From the NCBI GenBank assembly GCA_002723415.1, contig PBOA01000022.1, forward strand, positions 1 to 64,000: a DNA stretch of 64,000 nt, read 5' to 3'. The first letter of the stretch is position 1, and every line of letters starts with the position of its first letter. This DNA is from Chloroflexota bacterium. GTDB taxonomy: Bacteria > Chloroflexota > Dehalococcoidia > Lucifugimonadales > GCA-002723415. Below are positions 30,481 to 39,969 of this stretch, one piece after another. A program made the position numbers and the translations under genes. The notes under the pieces are model-generated. The model was given only the letters and a program-made list of their open reading frames with translations. It was not told the DNA's origin and made no database searches.

Positions 30481-31197
30481 TTATATATTTAAAGCTTCAT
30501 TTAGTTTAATATTGCCAGTATATATTGCTTTACCTATGATTGACCCATATACACCTATGTCTTTTAGATTTTTTAAATGTTCGATATTGGTAATTCCTCC
30601 AGCAGCAATAATAGAGTATTTTGGGTTTATTAATTCTTTTATATGCTTATAATTTGGTCCATCTAGTGTCCCATCTTTATCAATGTCTGTATATATGAAT
30701 TGGTTTATTCCAATTTCATTCATTTCATTAATTAAGTCTATAGCATGAATCTTAGTTTTTTGAGTCCAGCCATTAATTGATACAAATCCTTTAACTGCAT
30801 CTATGCTTATAACAACATATTCTTTGCCAATTTCTTTACACAAATTTTTTATCATTTCAGGATTATTTATAGCGTTTGTACTTAAAATTATTTTTTTAAC
30901 TCCTGTATTGATTAAACTTTTAGCAGTTTCTATTGATCTAATACCTCCACCTATTTGGATTGGTATATCGTAAGTTTTAATTATTTTTGAAATTAGATCT
31001 ATATTTTTTGGAAAACCTGATTTTGCTCCGTCTAAATCGATTATGTGTAGTCGTTTTATTCCGTAAGACACCCATTTATTAGCAACCTCTAAAGGATTGT
31101 CATTATAAATAGTTTTTTTGTTGTAATCTCCTTGAAATAATCTGACACATTTGCCATTAAGTATATCTATTGCAGGAATTATAAGCATAAGAATCAC
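30481..31197 (-). CDS. hisA: ProFAR isomerase HisA
   Basis: IIPAIDILNGKCVRLFQGDY, IQIGGGIRS, YTDIDKDGTLDGPN. Confidence 0.95.
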   Translation of the reverse strand: MILMLIIPAIDILNGKCVRLFQGDYNKKTIYNDNPLEVANKWVSYGIKRLHIIDLDGAKSGFPKNIDLISKIIKTYDIPIQIGGGIRSIETAKSLINTGVKKIILSTNAINNPEMIKNLCKEIGKEYVVISIDAVKGFVSINGWTQKTKIHAIDLINEMNEIGINQFIYTDIDKDGTLDGPNYKHIKELINPKYSIIAAGGITNIEHLKNLKDIGVYGSIIGKAIYTGNIKLNEALNI

Positions 31198-31820
31198 ATT
31201 CTTCCATCTTTTATAAATTTAATAAAATTATTATAAACTTTTAAACCATTTGGACCACTTTTTTCTGGGTGAAATTGAACACCCATTAAATTTTTATTTA
31301 TTATTGAACTACAAAATTCTACTCCATAGTCAGTTTTACTTGAGATTATTTTATTGTCTTTTGGTAAAGCATAATAACTATGTACAAAATAGAAATATGA
31401 ATTTGATTTAATACCATTAAATAAAGGGTTACTTATATGAATTTCAACCTGGTTCCATCCAATATGAGGGGTTTTAACATCTGGAGGAAACAATTTACTA
31501 TTCCCTTTAAGTATTCCTAGACAATTTTCTTTTCCTTCGTCTGAAAATTCAAAAAGTAATTGTAGTCCTAAACAAATTCCTAAAAATGGTTTGTCGTTTG
31601 ATATATATAATTTTATCGATTCAATTAAATTTTTTTCGTTTAATTTTTTCATTGAAGGATCAATTGCCCCTTGTCCAGGAAATACAATTGCGTCTGATTG
31701 GGAAATTGTCTTAGGATTATCTGATATTTGAGTTGTTGCGCCATTTGCTTCAAGCGCTTTTTGAACGCTTCTTAAGTTGCTTGCTTGATAATCTATTATT
31801 GTTATTTTAGGTTTGTTCAA
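31194..31820 (-). CDS. hisH: Imidazole glycerol phosphate synthase glutaminase HisH
   Basis: IDYQASNLRSVQKALEA, PFLGICLGLQLLF, GVQFHPEKSG. Confidence 0.95.
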   Translation of the reverse strand: MNKPKITIIDYQASNLRSVQKALEANGATTQISDNPKTISQSDAIVFPGQGAIDPSMKKLNEKNLIESIKLYISNDKPFLGICLGLQLLFEFSDEGKENCLGILKGNSKLFPPDVKTPHIGWNQVEIHISNPLFNGIKSNSYFYFVHSYYALPKDNKIISSKTDYGVEFCSSIINKNLMGVQFHPEKSGPNGLKVYNNFIKFIKDGRM

Positions 31821-31824
31821 ATTT

Positions 31825-32373
31825 TCACTTAGTTGCTAATTCAAAATTTTGGTTTCTGTCATGATATCTTCCTAAAACAAAAAGTAGATCAGAAATACGG
31901 TTTAAAAATATAAGTATTTGAGGGTTTATAAGGTTACCTGATTCTTTTATTTCAACTACTCTACGTTCACTTGTTCTAATTATAGTTCTACTAAAATCAA
32001 TTGTTGCAGAAATTGTTGAAGTACCAGGTAAAATAAAATCATTTGGCAATGTAAATTTTTCCAATAATGAGTCTATATATTTTTCGATTTTTATTACCAT
32101 TTGTTCAGTTACTATATCATAATTTTTTTTTAATTTGTTATAATTTGCTTTATCTGTAGCTAACTCTGCAGCTACAATAAATAGGTCTTTTTGAATTTGG
32201 CTAATGATATTTTTTATTTCTTTATCTGTAGTATTAGATTTAGCTATACCCATTACAGATACTGCTTGGTCAATAGTTCCATAAGCTTCACATCTAATGT
32301 CAGATTTAGAAATCTCTCCACCAAATAAAAGGGTTGTTTTTCCTTGATCTCCTGATTTTGTATATATACTCAT
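31825..32373 (-). CDS. Cob(I)yrinic acid a,c-diamide adenosyltransferase, PduO type
   Basis: MSIYTKSGDQGKTTLLFGG, CEAYGTIDQAVSVMG, RTIIRTSERRVVE. Confidence 0.92.
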   Translation of the reverse strand: MSIYTKSGDQGKTTLLFGGEISKSDIRCEAYGTIDQAVSVMGIAKSNTTDKEIKNIISQIQKDLFIVAAELATDKANYNKLKKNYDIVTEQMVIKIEKYIDSLLEKFTLPNDFILPGTSTISATIDFSRTIIRTSERRVVEIKESGNLINPQILIFLNRISDLLFVLGRYHDRNQNFELATK

Positions 32374-32455
32374 TATTTTTTCACCTCTTATTTATTATAT
32401 CAGCAAGAATTTATTATTGACGATAAAGAATTGAAATTGGATTTTTTATATAAAA

Positions 32456-33853
32456 TTAACTCCACCACAAAGAAAAAATTTCAGCATTGTATACACTTAT
32501 TTTAATCTTTAACTGGATTTTAGGAGGTGTTAAGGCGGTATTCCATTTAATTATATGATCCAAAGAATCAGAGGTTATTTTTAAACAATCTTCTATCCCA
32601 AATCCTTCTATTTCTTTTTCTTGATTATATAAACCAATTTGAATATATCCCTTATTAGCATTAGCATTTATGTGAAGTCTATTTTTTGGAATTAATTCAT
32701 TAAGTTCTAAAAAGCCAAATTCTTGACTTTTTAGTCCAACGAATCTATCAATTGGCCATTTTGCAACACCTATTGCCCCTTTCACTGGTTCATTATTAAT
32801 TGTGGTATGAGCATGTGTGTCATTTCTTCCGGTATAATAAGCTTTTATTTCTTCTTTTTCTATAATTATAGAATTTCCTATGGTTATACTGCCCCAGTCC
32901 CAATGACCTGCTTGTCCAAGTTCAATTATGGGAGACCTATCACCTACCCTTTCCCATTTTCTTCCATCACGACTTGAAACAAGTTGTGGATAAGTAAATC
33001 CATCTCTAGATCTATGTCCGTCAGTTGTTCTGAAATCTTCTACAAATCCCAAAATAATTGAATTATATCTAAATATAGGCATCCCATAAAACTGACTAAA
33101 CCTTTCTGGGTTTCCTTCAGCCCACGAATCATCAATTTGGTCTGGGATAATTGCAGGTTTTGGTAATGTCCATTCTAAAGCATCTTTGCTTTCTGTCCAT
33201 AGAACAGACCTTCTGCTATATCCTCGTATATTTAAATATGATTTAACTATACCTCTGAATATTGTATCTGTATCATCATACATGAACCATCCTACATCTG
33301 CGTGTCCAGGTATTACAGGATATTGAGGACCGTCTTGCCACGAGATACCATCTTTTGAATAAGCTAAATAATAACCATCATATGCCCCATAATCAGTGTA
33401 AGCATAATCGTATGCAACCATAGTATAATTTTTTTCTTTACCTAAATGTGGAGTATATAGGATATTTTTATTATGGTCTTGTTCAACATTTTGAGGGGGG
33501 GATAATGTATTACTTCTTAAAGAAATTCGATTTAAATAGATATTGTTATTTAGGTTTCCATTGAAATCTTTATACATGTTTAGGTTTGGTTTATACCAAG
33601 TTATTCCATCATTACTTTCAGCATATAGACTCGAATATGCGTTATGTTTATCGTTTACTACCCAGCTGTCGTACCACATTCTATAAAGTTCACCTTCTTT
33701 TCTTACTGTGCCCCCCATTTGGTTTATTGATTCCCAAGGTTTATCAGCTTTTAAAATAGGATAATCAAGTTTTGTACCTGGGTGGATAATTCTCGTTAAC
33801 CCACTAGATGAATATATTTCATGATTATCAATAAATAGTATTTTGTAATCCAT
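32456..33853 (-). CDS. Glycosidase-related five-bladed beta-propeller protein (GH32/43/68-like)
   Basis: Repeated blades: YRMWYDSW, AESNDGITWYKP, AYSKDGISWQDG, SSRDGRKWERVG, IKAYYTGRNDTHAH. Start moved to the ATG at 33853 with AAAGGA upstream. Confidence 0.65.
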   Translation of the reverse strand: MDYKILFIDNHEIYSSSGLTRIIHPGTKLDYPILKADKPWESINQMGGTVRKEGELYRMWYDSWVVNDKHNAYSSLYAESNDGITWYKPNLNMYKDFNGNLNNNIYLNRISLRSNTLSPPQNVEQDHNKNILYTPHLGKEKNYTMVAYDYAYTDYGAYDGYYLAYSKDGISWQDGPQYPVIPGHADVGWFMYDDTDTIFRGIVKSYLNIRGYSRRSVLWTESKDALEWTLPKPAIIPDQIDDSWAEGNPERFSQFYGMPIFRYNSIILGFVEDFRTTDGHRSRDGFTYPQLVSSRDGRKWERVGDRSPIIELGQAGHWDWGSITIGNSIIIEKEEIKAYYTGRNDTHAHTTINNEPVKGAIGVAKWPIDRFVGLKSQEFGFLELNELIPKNRLHINANANKGYIQIGLYNQEKEIEGFGIEDCLKITSDSLDHIIKWNTALTPPKIQLKIKISVYNAEIFSLWWS

Positions 33854-33994
33854 AGAATTTAATCCTTTATAGGTTAAGGTTATCAATTTAAATTAGAACA
33901 TTATAGTTTTAAGCAAGGAACATCTGTCAATATAAATTTTATTATATAATTCCGGATAAAATTTATATTTATCTAATACTTTTCCAATATTTAG

Positions 33995-34003
33995 TGATAT
34001 AAT
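33995..34003 (+). promoter_or_regulatory. Extended -10 promoter element for the DnaJ-like gene
   Basis: TGATATAAT 26 nt before the ATG. Confidence 0.4.
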
Positions 34004-34028
34004 ATATTTATCTAAATGGAGTGCATTT

Positions 34029-34883
34029 ATGAATTATTACAATTTATTAGGTGTTGGAAGAAACGCTACTCAAGAAAAAATTAAAGAAGCTTATAGACGT
34101 CTGGCAAGAAGGCATCATCCTGACTTAAATCCTAACGATACTTATGCAGAAAAAAAATTTAAAGAAATTAATGAAGCTTCTGAAGTATTATCTAATCCAA
34201 ATTCTAGAAAAATATATGATTTATATGGAAATAATTGGAAAAAAGTTGTAAAAAGCAATAAAAATGATAAGAATGCTCGAGTAAATACTAAGATTTATAC
34301 TAGCTTTGATTTTAACAAATATAAAACATTTCATAATACTAATATTAATAATAATTTTGGTTCTTTATGGAATGAAGGAAATGCTAAATCTAATATAGCT
34401 AGCAGCGAAATATCAATGAGCATAACATTATTAGAAGCTAAATTAGGCACAAAAAGAATATTGAATTTAAATATAGATTCAAAAATCAGAAAGTTTGAAG
34501 TTAAAATACCTAAAGGAGTTGATACTGGATCAATTATTAAAATTTATCCAGAACAATCATCAGAATTACTTATTAGAATTAATATCTTAAATCATGACAA
34601 GTTTGTACGGAAAGGTATTAATTTATATATGGATATTTTTGTTCCTTTTGAAGATTTAATTATAGGGGGCGAAACAGAAGTACAAACACTTCTTAATAAA
34701 ATTAGTTTAAAAATACCTGCTGGTAGTAAAAACAGGCAAAAAATTAAATTGTTAGGAGAGGGTATGCCTAAGCGAATTTCTTCTGAGGCATGTGGGGATT
34801 TATATGTTACATTAAATCCAATTTTTCCAGATAGTCTATCTTCTAAACAAAAAGATATTATTCAAACTTTTAAAAATTCTTAG
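34029..34883 (+). CDS. DnaJ/CbpA-type co-chaperone (J domain plus C-terminal domain, no zinc finger)
   Basis: YYNLLGVGRNATQEKIKEAYRRLARRHHPDLNP with HPD motif; LKIPAGSKNRQKIKLLGEGMPKR; no CxxCxGxG repeats. Confidence 0.92.
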   Translation: MNYYNLLGVGRNATQEKIKEAYRRLARRHHPDLNPNDTYAEKKFKEINEASEVLSNPNSRKIYDLYGNNWKKVVKSNKNDKNARVNTKIYTSFDFNKYKTFHNTNINNNFGSLWNEGNAKSNIASSEISMSITLLEAKLGTKRILNLNIDSKIRKFEVKIPKGVDTGSIIKIYPEQSSELLIRINILNHDKFVRKGINLYMDIFVPFEDLIIGGETEVQTLLNKISLKIPAGSKNRQKIKLLGEGMPKRISSEACGDLYVTLNPIFPDSLSSKQKDIIQTFKNS

Positions 34884-34985
34884 TATTAGTAATTTATCTT
34901 CTTTATTTTATAAATTCTGTTTTATATTCTAAATATTTCTATTGATACTCGTTCTTTATAGTTATAATATTCAATTAAAATAATT

Positions 34986-36302
34986 ATGAGGATTTTAACT
35001 ATGGGTTACAAAAATGTTTTTAAATTAATTAAATGTAGTGATTTAATTGATGGAACAGGAAAAAGACCTATCAAGGATGGAGCGATATTATTAGATGGGT
35101 CAAAAATAAAATCAATAGGAAAGGAATCTGAAGTTGTACCCCCAGAAGGTGCAAAAGTAGAACTATACGATTATTCAAATTACACTATAATGCCTGGAAT
35201 GATTGATTGTCATACGCACAATAATGGATTTGGAGATGGAAGATTAGGTGAAGAATTAAACCTTTTGGCTGACGAAATATTAACTTTGCAGTCTGTTAGG
35301 AATCTTCGTGCTAGTTTATTTTCTGGAGTTACTACAATTAGAGAAAATGGTCCAAAAAATTTTACCTTAATTAATCTGAAAAAAGCATCTGATGATAAAC
35401 TTCTTTTAACTCCTAGAATGTTAATATGTGGTAGGCCTTTATCTATTATAGGAGGGCATATGGGATATTTTGGCTCTGAAGTTACTGGGATTGATGAAGT
35501 TAAAGCTGAAACAAGAAATTTAATTAAATTAGGTGCAGACTATATAAAAATTAGTGCCACAGGAGGGAGTACTCAGACTTCATTTCCGTATAGACATTCA
35601 TTTAATATGGATGAATTAATTGCCATAACTGAAGAGGCACAAAAATTTGGTAAATTAACAGCTACTCATTGTGTGTCTTCTCAGGGTATAGTTAATTCGA
35701 TACAAGCAGATGTTGATATGATTATTCATTGTATGTTTAAGGAACCAGATGGATCTAATAAATATCGCCCTGAAGTAGTTGATGATTTATTTCAAAAAGG
35801 TATTTATATAAATCCTACTTTGCATGTGGTTAGATCAACTATTTGGCGCTTATTACATAAAAAAGAGGAAATAGGGTTAACAGATCATGAAGAGACTTTA
35901 CTGGATAGCAGGCAAAGAGACTTTGAAATACATTTAAAAAATTGTACAAAAATGATTGATAACGGATTGAAATTAATAACTGGTTCAGATTCATCTTGGA
36001 GTAGTTATCAATCTGGGAATACAGTTTATGAAACTGAATGTTTAAATATAGCAGGCTTATCAAATATGGATTCATTACTTTCGGTTACCAAAGAGGCTGC
36101 TAAATCCTTAGGAGTATATGATATTGTAGGTACTTTAGAATCTGGAAAAGAAGCTGACTTATTGGTATTAAATAAAAATCCTTTGGATGACATAAATAAT
36201 TTATGGGATGTAAAAGATGTTTTTCTAGGAGGAATGCTTGTTAATAGAGGATCAGAAAAATCTTTAAAATCTATTAGACAAAGAAGGCCTTCATTAAATT
36301 AA
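34986..36302 (+). CDS. Amidohydrolase family protein (copy 1)
   Basis: GMIDCHTHNNG, YIKISATGG, ATHC, MIIHC, TGSDSSW metal-ligand set. Confidence 0.9.
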   Translation: MRILTMGYKNVFKLIKCSDLIDGTGKRPIKDGAILLDGSKIKSIGKESEVVPPEGAKVELYDYSNYTIMPGMIDCHTHNNGFGDGRLGEELNLLADEILTLQSVRNLRASLFSGVTTIRENGPKNFTLINLKKASDDKLLLTPRMLICGRPLSIIGGHMGYFGSEVTGIDEVKAETRNLIKLGADYIKISATGGSTQTSFPYRHSFNMDELIAITEEAQKFGKLTATHCVSSQGIVNSIQADVDMIIHCMFKEPDGSNKYRPEVVDDLFQKGIYINPTLHVVRSTIWRLLHKKEEIGLTDHEETLLDSRQRDFEIHLKNCTKMIDNGLKLITGSDSSWSSYQSGNTVYETECLNIAGLSNMDSLLSVTKEAAKSLGVYDIVGTLESGKEADLLVLNKNPLDDINNLWDVKDVFLGGMLVNRGSEKSLKSIRQRRPSLN

Positions 36303-36337
36303 CTTATTAATAAATTCTAATTATTTGAGGTGAGATA

Positions 36338-37600
36338 ATGCAAAACACAAATGGTTTTAAATTGATAAAAGGTGAGAGGATTATTGATGCAAAAGGGGGA
36401 GAGGTATTAGAAAGAGGAGCAATTTTATTAGATGGAGAACAAATAATTGCAATTGGAAGAGAGGAAGATGTTATTCCTCCTGAAGGTGCTAAGGTTGAAG
36501 AGATTGTTTATGAAAATAAGACAGTCCTACCGGGATTGGTGGATTGTCATGTGCATTTGAATGGAATAGGAGATGGTAGAAAAGGAGATCAATTAAATTT
36601 GTTACCTGACGAAGTTTTAACTTTACAATCTGCGAAAAACGCTAGGACACATTTGTTTTCAGGTGTTACTACTGTAAGAGATTGTGGTGCTAAAAATTCT
36701 ACTACATTAAGATTAAGAGAAGCAATTGAAATGGGTATAACGGTAGGGCCTAAATTAGTTCTAGCTGGGAGGCCTATGGCTATTATAGGAGGACATTTAT
36801 GGTGGTTTGGTATTCAAGCTACAGGCCCTAATGAATGCAGAGCTCATGTTAGACAATTAGTTAAAGAGGGAGTAGATTTTATTAAAATTACTGCTTCTGG
36901 AGGTAGTACAGGAACTTCGATTCCTTTAAGACCTTCGTTTAACTTAGAAGAAATGAGTGCAATAGTAGATGAGGCACATAAGTTCGGTAAACATACTGCA
37001 GCGCATTGTACAAATTCACAGTCTATGATCAATGCATTAGATGCTGGTATAGATACTATAATTCATGGAGTTTACAATGAGCCAGATGGTGATAGAAGTT
37101 ACAGAGCTGATATTACCGAGAGAATAGTTGAAAAAGGGGTTTTTCTTAATCCTACTATACATCAATCAAGAGAAAGAATTTGGCAATTGGAAGAGAAGTC
37201 TCAAAATGAAAATTTAACATTAGAAGAAATTGATGAATTAAATATTACAAAACAAAATCATGAAGAACGGATCGAAGAAGTATCAAAAATGTGGGATGCT
37301 GGAGTTAAAATTGTATGTGGTTCAGATTCAGCATGGGCAAACTATAAAATGGGAAGATTTCAAGCTGACATTAATTCTCATATATCAATCGGGATGTCAC
37401 CAATGGAAGCTATATTGTCTGCTACTAGCTTGTCTGCTCAATCATGTTGTGTAGATGATCAAGTTGGAACACTCGAAGTAGGGAAAAATGCAGATATATT
37501 AGTAGTTGAAGGAGACCCTTCTAAAAATATAGATGATTTATGGAATATAGTGGATATATATCAAAATGGAGAATTAATTGATAGAGGTAATTATATATAA
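36338..37600 (+). CDS. Amidohydrolase family protein (copy 2, paralogue of upstream gene)
   Basis: GLVDCHVHLNG, FIKITASGG, AAHC, TIIHG, CGSDSAW; collinear with copy 1. Confidence 0.9.
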   Translation: MQNTNGFKLIKGERIIDAKGGEVLERGAILLDGEQIIAIGREEDVIPPEGAKVEEIVYENKTVLPGLVDCHVHLNGIGDGRKGDQLNLLPDEVLTLQSAKNARTHLFSGVTTVRDCGAKNSTTLRLREAIEMGITVGPKLVLAGRPMAIIGGHLWWFGIQATGPNECRAHVRQLVKEGVDFIKITASGGSTGTSIPLRPSFNLEEMSAIVDEAHKFGKHTAAHCTNSQSMINALDAGIDTIIHGVYNEPDGDRSYRADITERIVEKGVFLNPTIHQSRERIWQLEEKSQNENLTLEEIDELNITKQNHEERIEEVSKMWDAGVKIVCGSDSAWANYKMGRFQADINSHISIGMSPMEAILSATSLSAQSCCVDDQVGTLEVGKNADILVVEGDPSKNIDDLWNIVDIYQNGELIDRGNYI

Positions 37601-37610
37601 ATTTATTATT

Positions 37611-38429
37611 TTAATTTGAAGGCATTCCACAGAATACTTCATAATCAATTAATTTGGTAACTGAAGGATTATCTCCGCAAAGAGGGCATTCAGGTCTTTT
37701 TCTTACTTTAACTTCACGAAAATCCATTTCCAATGCATCTACTAGTAGTAATCTGCTCTTTAAAGATTTACCTGTATTCAATATTAATTTTGCAGTTTCA
37801 ATAGATTGAATACTACCAATTAACCCAGGAAGCATTCCTAGGACACCTGCTTCAGCACAACTTGGGACTTCACCAGGAGGTGGAGGTTCAGGGAATAAGC
37901 ATCTATAACACCCTGATCCTGGGATGTATACTGTAGCTGTCCCATCAAATAATAATATACTTCCATCAACTAACGGCTTATTGTTAAAATAGCACGCATC
38001 ATTAACTAAGTAACGAGCTGGAAAATTATCTGCTCCATTTATTACTATGTCATAATTTTTAATTATTTCCATAGCATTATCTGAGTTTAATGGTTGTTCA
38101 TGAGTAATTATGTTCACTTCAGGATTATATGCTTTTAATGTTTCTTTAGCTGAATCAACTTTTGGTTTCCCTATATCTGAATCATAATGAAGTATTTGTC
38201 TTTGTAAATTAGTAACATCGACTACATCAAAATCCACAATACCAAGTGTACCTACTCCAGCTAATGTTAGATAAATTAATATAGGAGACCCAAGCCCTCC
38301 TGCACCTACCATTAAAACTTTTGAATCAATTAATTTTCTTTGCCCAACACTTCCAACTTGAGGCATTATTATATGCCTGCTATACCTCTTTACTTGATAT
38401 GGAGAAAGAATTTGTGTGGTTTTATTCAA
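37611..38429 (-). CDS. MoeB/ThiF/HesA family adenylyltransferase
   Basis: RYSRHIIMPQVGSVGQRKL, VGAGGLGSP, DVTNLQRQILH, CYRCLF and CPLCG zinc cysteines. Start corrected to the TTG at 38429 preceded by GGAGG. Confidence 0.9.
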   Translation of the reverse strand: MNKTTQILSPYQVKRYSRHIIMPQVGSVGQRKLIDSKVLMVGAGGLGSPILIYLTLAGVGTLGIVDFDVVDVTNLQRQILHYDSDIGKPKVDSAKETLKAYNPEVNIITHEQPLNSDNAMEIIKNYDIVINGADNFPARYLVNDACYFNNKPLVDGSILLFDGTATVYIPGSGCYRCLFPEPPPPGEVPSCAEAGVLGMLPGLIGSIQSIETAKLILNTGKSLKSRLLLVDALEMDFREVKVRKRPECPLCGDNPSVTKLIDYEVFCGMPSN

Positions 38430-38460
38430 AATAACCTCCAAAACAATTAATATATAAAAA

Positions 38461-38498
38461 TAATTGCGCCTGTTAGTGTTTACAAACAGGCGCAATTA
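38461..38498 (-). terminator. 14-bp perfect GC-rich hairpin with U-rich tail on the minus strand (attenuator or sRNA terminator upstream of moeB-like gene)
   Basis: TAATTGCGCCTGTT / AACAGGCGCAATTA, 10-nt loop; minus-strand 3' flank TTTTTATATA. Confidence 0.7.
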
Positions 38499-38582
38499 AG
38501 TAAAATAAACTAAATATTTGCCCAACTATGGCAAACTGCTACACAAATGAAATAAGTCGTCTTTAAATCTTTTCATAATATA

Positions 38583-38611
38583 ATTTTATCATAGTTAAGC
38601 ATAAGTGTCAT
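38583..38611 (-). promoter_or_regulatory. Promoter driving the moeB-like leader
   Basis: Minus strand ATGACA (38611-38606), 17-bp spacer ending in TGA, TAAAAT (38588-38583). Confidence 0.5.
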
Positions 38612-38640
38612 TAATTATATTTTAACTTTTAGGAGATACA

Positions 38641-39873
38641 ATGAATACATCAGATAGTGTAAACCAGTATTTTGATTTTGCTGCTAATCATTTAGACCTA
38701 GAAGAAGGATTAAGAGATATTTTAAAGCGTCCTTGGAGAGAATTACAAATTGCTATACCAGTGAGAATGGATGATGATTCAGTAAAAGTTTTTAATGGTT
38801 ACAGAATACAGCATAATGCTACTCGTGGTCCCTATAAAGGAGGTGTACGATATCATCCTGATGCTGATCAATATGAAGTAAGAGCATTAGCGTCACTTAT
38901 GACTTGGAAGACATCTTTAGTGAATATTCCTTTTGGAGGTGCAAAAGGGGGAGTTCAATGTGATCCTAATTTATTGAGTATTAATGAGTTAAATAGAATC
39001 ACAAGACGTTATATTTTAGGTATAGAGCATTTAATAGGTGTGAATCGAGATATTCCTGCACCAGATTTAGGAACTAATTCTCAGACTATGGCTTGGGTGA
39101 TGGATGCTTATGGGCAAGTAAATGGTTACACCCCAGGAATTGTTACGGGGAAACCTGTTGAGTTAGGAGGATCTGTTGGTCGGGATTCTGCAACTGGTAG
39201 AGGAGTCATGAATATTGTTGAAGCTTTAATAGAAGAAAGAAATTGGACTCCACGGAATATGGAAATAGTTGTGCAAGGTTTTGGAAATGTAGGTTCATGG
39301 GTAGCTCGTATAGCATATGATATGGGTTTTAAAATTATAGCTGTAAGTGATGTGACAGGAGGCATATATTCTAAGTCAGGTCTTAACATCCCTGAAATTA
39401 TTGAATATATTAAAAAAAATAAATCAATTAAAGAATATTCAAATTCAGAATACTTATCAAACCAAGACGTTTTAGAGTTGGATTGTGATTTGCTTATTCC
39501 TTCAGCAATAAACAATGTAATTAACAAATCTAATGCTTCTAATATAAAAGCCGACATTATATTAGAAGCAGCTAATCATCCAATAACACCTGATGCTGAC
39601 CAAATATTAAATGATAAAGGATTGACTATTTTGCCTGATATTTTATGTAATGCGGGTGGAGTAATTGTTTCATATTTTGAATGGACTCAAAATTTATATC
39701 AACGTCATTGGCCTGAAGAAACTGTTTTTACTGAGTTGTCACAGGTTATGAAATCAGCTTATAGAGATGTAAAAACCCTGGTTGATAGTAATAAAATAAC
39801 TTTTAGACAGGCTGCATTTGTTATTGGAGTTGAAAGAGTTGTTAATGCTACTAAATTGAGAGGTTATGTATAA
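38641..39873 (+). CDS. Glu/Leu/Phe/Val dehydrogenase (glutamate dehydrogenase-like)
   Basis: PYKGGVRYHPDADQYEVRALASLMTWKTSLVNIPFGGAKGG, APDLGT, VVQGFGNVGSW. Confidence 0.95.
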   Translation: MNTSDSVNQYFDFAANHLDLEEGLRDILKRPWRELQIAIPVRMDDDSVKVFNGYRIQHNATRGPYKGGVRYHPDADQYEVRALASLMTWKTSLVNIPFGGAKGGVQCDPNLLSINELNRITRRYILGIEHLIGVNRDIPAPDLGTNSQTMAWVMDAYGQVNGYTPGIVTGKPVELGGSVGRDSATGRGVMNIVEALIEERNWTPRNMEIVVQGFGNVGSWVARIAYDMGFKIIAVSDVTGGIYSKSGLNIPEIIEYIKKNKSIKEYSNSEYLSNQDVLELDCDLLIPSAINNVINKSNASNIKADIILEAANHPITPDADQILNDKGLTILPDILCNAGGVIVSYFEWTQNLYQRHWPEETVFTELSQVMKSAYRDVKTLVDSNKITFRQAAFVIGVERVVNATKLRGYV

Positions 39874-39918
39874 ATAGGTTAGTTATTATTTGAATTCAAT
39901 ATTTCCAATTGATTGAAG

Positions 39919-39927
39919 TGATATAAT
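39919..39927 (+). promoter_or_regulatory. Extended -10 promoter element for coaX
   Basis: TGATATAAT 43 nt before the coaX ATG. Confidence 0.4.
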
Positions 39928-39969
39928 TAATATAAGGAGAAATACATTAAAATTGTATAATTAAAATAT

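Noticed and set aside
33494-33500. G7 run inside the propeller gene as a contingency locus
   Set aside because: Encodes Ser-Pro-Pro on the minus strand; a single short run without other evidence.
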